Of a DNA stretch of 64,000 nt, positions 57,113-64,000 are shown piece after piece (the first letter of the stretch is position 1; every line of letters starts with the position of its first letter). The DNA is from Cobetia sp. L2A1 (GTDB lineage Bacteria; Pseudomonadota; Gammaproteobacteria; Pseudomonadales; Halomonadaceae). The translations under genes were made by a program, and so were the position numbers. Location of the stretch: contig NZ_CP047025.1 of NCBI RefSeq assembly GCF_009796845.1, positions 3,782,001-3,846,000 of the forward strand, read 5' to 3'. Under the pieces are notes generated by a model. The model saw only the letters and a list, made by a program, of their open reading frames with translations. It made no database searches and had not been told where the DNA came from.

Positions 57113-57621
57113 CGGATAGGCTGCTCGACTGCAAGGCAGGAGCGCCGTATCTCAAAAGTCTGCTGATGGGATAGCACAGACAAGTTTCTAAGCAAGGGAA
57201 CGTCGAAACTCACATACTCAGATACCGCCATACGCTATTGGTTCACCCTAATTTAAAAAAACTTGCGCAACCTTGCAGTGCAGAATGCTGGACACTGAAA
57301 ACTCGGGTCATATTTCAGTCGCCCCCTCTGATTGAAAGTTACAGAAGATAATTTAACCTACTGATATTTATGATATTTTTACGCGATTATCTCAGGAACT
57401 CCTATGGTGTTGTGACAATAGCTCGATACAGTCAAGGTCCTGAACATCTCAATCACTCGGACTGACACATCACACTCCGCAGACTGCTCAATTTTCCGAG
57501 TAGGTTTCGCCAGCAGATCGACCCAAGGGTATTCGTTACTCTACATTGCCCGATGAAAGAAACTTATGCACAACCACTCATCTATTCCTGCAAATGCATC
57601 ATCAATTTCTATAAATGCACA
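57113..57621. other. AT-rich intergenic region, possible small RNA
   Basis: No convincing protein gene. The minus strand between about 57280 and 57113 ends at the strong terminator, so a transcript of 100-200 bases is possible. A weak CTGCAA, 17 bases, TAATT-like promoter (near 57250-57275) could serve it. The stretch 57340-57400 is AT-rich. Confidence 0.3.
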
Positions 57622-57651
57622 ACGCCCCTGTCGCGGTGGCAACAGGGGCGT
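57622..57651 (-). terminator. Distal rRNA operon terminator
   Basis: ACGCCCCTGT/ACAGGGGCGT hairpin. On the minus strand TTGTGCATTTAT follows. Its stem shares CGCCCCTGT with the proximal terminator. Confidence 0.7.
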
Positions 57652-57703
57652 TTGAGAGATATTGCTTCAGATATTTTCTGTATGTTTTTCTGCGCACATA
57701 GAG

Positions 57704-57736
57704 AACCGCCCCTGTAGCAAGGCTACAGGGGCGGTT
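57704..57736 (-). terminator. Proximal rRNA operon terminator
   Basis: AACCGCCCCTGTAGC/GCTACAGGGGCGGTT hairpin starting 11 bases after the 5S 3' end. Confidence 0.8.
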
Positions 57737-57746
57737 CAGTATAAGT

Positions 57747-57863
57747 GCCTGACGATGACCTACTCTCACATGGAGAAACTCCACACTACCATCGGCGCTA
57801 AGCGGTTTCACTTCCGAGTTCGGCATGGGATCGGGTGGTTCACGCTCGCTATGGTCGTCAGGC
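57747..57863 (-). rRNA. rrf: 5S ribosomal RNA
   Basis: About 117 nt on the minus strand: GCCTGACGACCATAGCG at the 5' end, the CCCGATCCCATGCCGAACTCGGAAGTG core and a complementary 3' end ATCGTCAGGC. Confidence 0.97.
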
Positions 57864-58019
57864 GAAACGGTGGCACCTTGCGGTACCTGAGTCTCAAGGC
57901 TTTTGGGCCTCGTGACTCGCAATATGAATCATGCTGAACGCTATGTCGGAGCTGTCTGACGCACACTGTCGTGTGTCGTAATCCCGGCGGTTCGCCGAAG
58001 CAAACCCCTTGGGTGTTAT

Positions 58020-60908
<2,889 letters not shown>

Positions 60909-61149
60909 ATATAACCCCAAGGGGTCTGTCAAGGATTACGAATTGTCGGACAACTCCGACATATCGTTTGATGGACATATGCTTGGCGCACATATCCATC
61001 GTCAGCATGATTCACATTGTTAAAGAGCGGCTGTTCAGTGAACAGTGAGAAGCGCACTCGTAGGAGCGCGCTTGCCACTGCCGGCTAAGCCAGCAATAAG
61101 ATCAGGTAATTCGTTGTGAGCACTTGCCGCGAGCGATAAACAGTGTCGA
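60909..61149 (-). other. 16S-23S spacer of the second operon, no tRNA genes
   Basis: Same sequence as 2692-2932. It has boxA at 61018-61028 and processing-stem segments, and it lacks tRNA-Ile and tRNA-Ala. Confidence 0.85.
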
Positions 61150-62690
<1,541 letters not shown>

Positions 62691-62855
62691 ATAAGCTTGA
62701 TAGTCTGTTAAGCAGACCAAACTTGGTTCAGAGTCAAACTTCTCGTGAGAGGCTTGCTCCGATATTTGGTGACCTTGTCACCACTCATCGGCAAGCGCTC
62801 ACACGAATTACCTGATCAAATTTTTAAAGAGCGTCGCTGTTAAGCGAGGAGGCAT

Positions 62856-62883
62856 ATTCTACCAGGAACGCTTGAGAAGTCAA
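62856..62883 (-). promoter_or_regulatory. rRNA promoter P2, second operon
   Basis: TTGACT, 16 bases, TAGAAT on the minus strand, same as in operon 1. The leader below it (62691-62855) contains boxA and a processing-stem half. Confidence 0.75.
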
Positions 62884-62974
62884 GCACTTGGTGATGAGTC
62901 AGTCGACTGCCTCTAAGCATCATCAAGTAGTGAGGGGCGATGCCCGTTCACGTGTTCCGTAAGGTGTGCGGCGT

Positions 62975-63002
62975 ATTCTAGCGAATCTGCCGGGATTGTC
63001 AA
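62975..63002 (-). promoter_or_regulatory. rRNA promoter P1, second operon
   Basis: TTGACA, 16 bases, TAGAAT on the minus strand, with a GC-rich discriminator. Confidence 0.8.
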
Positions 63003-63361
63003 GTGGAGTGTTTCGGAGAGATTTGAAAAACATCAATCGAAACAATCACCTGCACACCTCTTTCACCGCTGGTAACGCCCTGCGTCACCGGCAGCGGATG
63101 CGTACTTTACGCACCGAACTGGTTCAGCGCAAGGGCTTTTTGAAAGGAATGTCATCACAATGTCAGAAAGCGCTGATACTGGCTTTCAGCACACTCTTGA
63201 CGGTAGATGAGACAAGAGTACCAGCTGCCAGCATCACCCAAGGATTTGAACGATATAGCTCAGCACCCTCATGCTCCTTCACCCCACTTCTTCTCTTCCC
63301 CTGCCCCTTCCCTACCTCTACATCATCCCCCTGAAGGCCTGACCGCGGTCTGGAAACGAAG

Positions 63362-63388
63362 CGACCCCGCCAATGAATGACGGGGTCG
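63362..63388 (-). terminator. Terminator after pssA
   Basis: CGACCCCG/CGGGGTCG hairpin 37 bases beyond the pssA stop; on the minus strand GCTTCGTTTCC follows. Confidence 0.65.
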
Positions 63389-63424
63389 TTTGCCGGGACT
63401 GTATAACGACATCCACTAACAGTC

Positions 63425-64000
63425 TTACGCCTTGCTGCTGCGCAACTTACGTCCTAGCGCCATGACTGGACCACTGGCCACATAAAGCGCGAAGAGTCCG
63501 AGCAGCATCACGGAAGGCTCCAGCGAGATGACCACGAAGGCCAGCACAATGGCGAGCAGTGCCACGAAGGGTACCGGCCCCTTGAGGTCGATTTCTTTGA
63601 AACTGTAGTAGCGAATGTTCGAGACCATCAGGATACCAGCGGCCGCCACCACAAAGACCATCAGCGACTTGAAGGCGAAGGTCTCGGCATCGAAGTTATG
63701 CATCGTCCAGACACACCCTGCGACCAATGCTGCTGCTGCTGGGCTCGGCAGACCGATGAACCATTTCTTGTCAGTAGACCCTATCTGCACATTGAAGCGT
63801 GCCAAACGTAAAGCAGCACCTGCGACATAGACAAAGGCAGCAATCCAGCCAATCTTGCCCACGTCTTGCAATATCCAGCTGAAGGTAACCAATGCTGGCG
63901 CCACGCCGAAGGACAGCATGTCTGCCAGGCTATCGTATTCCGCGCCAAAGGCGCTCTGGGTATTGGTCAATCGCGCAACGCGACCATCCAGACCATCAAG
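63425..64000 (-). CDS. pssA: CDP-diacylglycerol--serine O-phosphatidyltransferase, partial
   Basis: 192 codons are visible; the 5' end is beyond the window. This membrane enzyme makes phosphatidylserine, the precursor of phosphatidylethanolamine. The CDP-alcohol phosphotransferase motif DGxxAR...G...D...D is seen as DGRVARLTNTQSAFGAEYDS with a following LAD, right at the window edge. Five or six hydrophobic segments follow, including KWFIGLPSPAAAALVAG. It is of the integral-membrane (Bacillus/PssA2) type rather than the phospholipase-D type of E. coli. Confidence 0.92.
   Translation of the reverse strand, partial: LDGLDGRVARLTNTQSAFGAEYDSLADMLSFGVAPALVTFSWILQDVGKIGWIAAFVYVAGAALRLARFNVQIGSTDKKWFIGLPSPAAAALVAGCVWTMHNFDAETFAFKSLMVFVVAAAGILMVSNIRYYSFKEIDLKGPVPFVALLAIVLAFVVISLEPSVMLLGLFALYVASGPVMALGRKLRSSKA

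Noticed and set aside
56956..57231. 91-codon minus-strand frame in the region before the second rRNA operon
   Set aside because: It runs straight through a strong terminator (57083-57112) and has no ribosome site; a small RNA is likelier.
57602..57922. 106-codon minus-strand frame over 5S rRNA
   Set aside because: It covers the 5S gene and both terminators.
62966..63334. 122-codon plus-strand frame across the second rRNA promoter region
   Set aside because: Its first two thirds are rRNA promoter and leader antisense, shared with copy 1; the rest has no recognisable feature.

Overview
The window is a chromosomal segment of a gammaproteobacterium, most likely a halophile or marine member of the Halomonadaceae (Halomonas/Cobetia group). 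This rests on the recJ-thrC-hom-dsbC-xerD gene order, the rpsP-rimM-trmD-rplS operon next to ffh, minCDE, a phaB-type reductase, sodium-coupled transporters and the moderately high GC content. The genus is inferred; no database was searched. No prophage, insertion sequence, CRISPR array or other mobile element was found.

The segment is bracketed by two ribosomal RNA operons in the same (minus) orientation. Copy 1 (1-4785) is cut by the window edge inside 23S. Copy 2 (57747-63002) is complete: 16S, a spacer without tRNA genes, 23S and 5S. From base 1 to 4923 and from 58218 to 63140 the two copies align at a constant offset of 58217, including leader and promoters. They form direct repeats of at least 4.9 kb around about 53 kb of single-copy sequence. 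Upstream of copy 2 lies a partial pssA.

4.9-15.7 kb is a minus-strand housekeeping block: recJ, thrC, hom, dsbC, xerD, then rpsP-rimM-trmD-rplS and ffh. 16-26.5 kb holds a YpjD-like membrane protein, a CorB/CNNM protein with CBS domains, a Bcr/CflA-type transporter, a transporter-acyltransferase fusion with its TetR regulator, a SRAP-family protein lacking its catalytic residues, and a periplasmic M16 protease. 26.6-33.5 kb holds sbcB, minCDE and a large DUF349 coiled-coil protein.

33.8-38.6 kb holds phaB, three tandem initiator tRNA genes, an EVE-domain protein, a CnoX-like chaperedoxin, an unrecognised Cys/His-rich small protein behind a Fur box, and a MalY/PatB-type lyase. 38.7-49.9 kb is mixed metabolism and transport: a universal stress protein, an alanine/glycine:cation symporter, an oxidoreductase coupled to an unknown membrane protein, a thioesterase-YbaK pair, a DUF501 protein, an NSS-family transporter, a LOG-family protein behind a 13-bp tandem repeat, and a two-domain acyltransferase resembling the ornithine lipid synthase OlsF. 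50.1-56.9 kb holds a quinone oxidoreductase, a DEDDh exonuclease, a Sel1-repeat protein, an aldo/keto reductase, a small DMT-type protein, yaaA, a cysteine hydrolase and a Tim44-like protein.

The points most worth following are the SRAP homologue without active-site residues (22679-23389), the Fur-box Cys/His-rich mini-protein (37059-37350), the OlsF-like fusion (48185-49987), the tandem initiator tRNAs with a U1-U72 mismatch and a compensatory pair, and a possible small RNA between the Tim44-like gene and the second rRNA operon.
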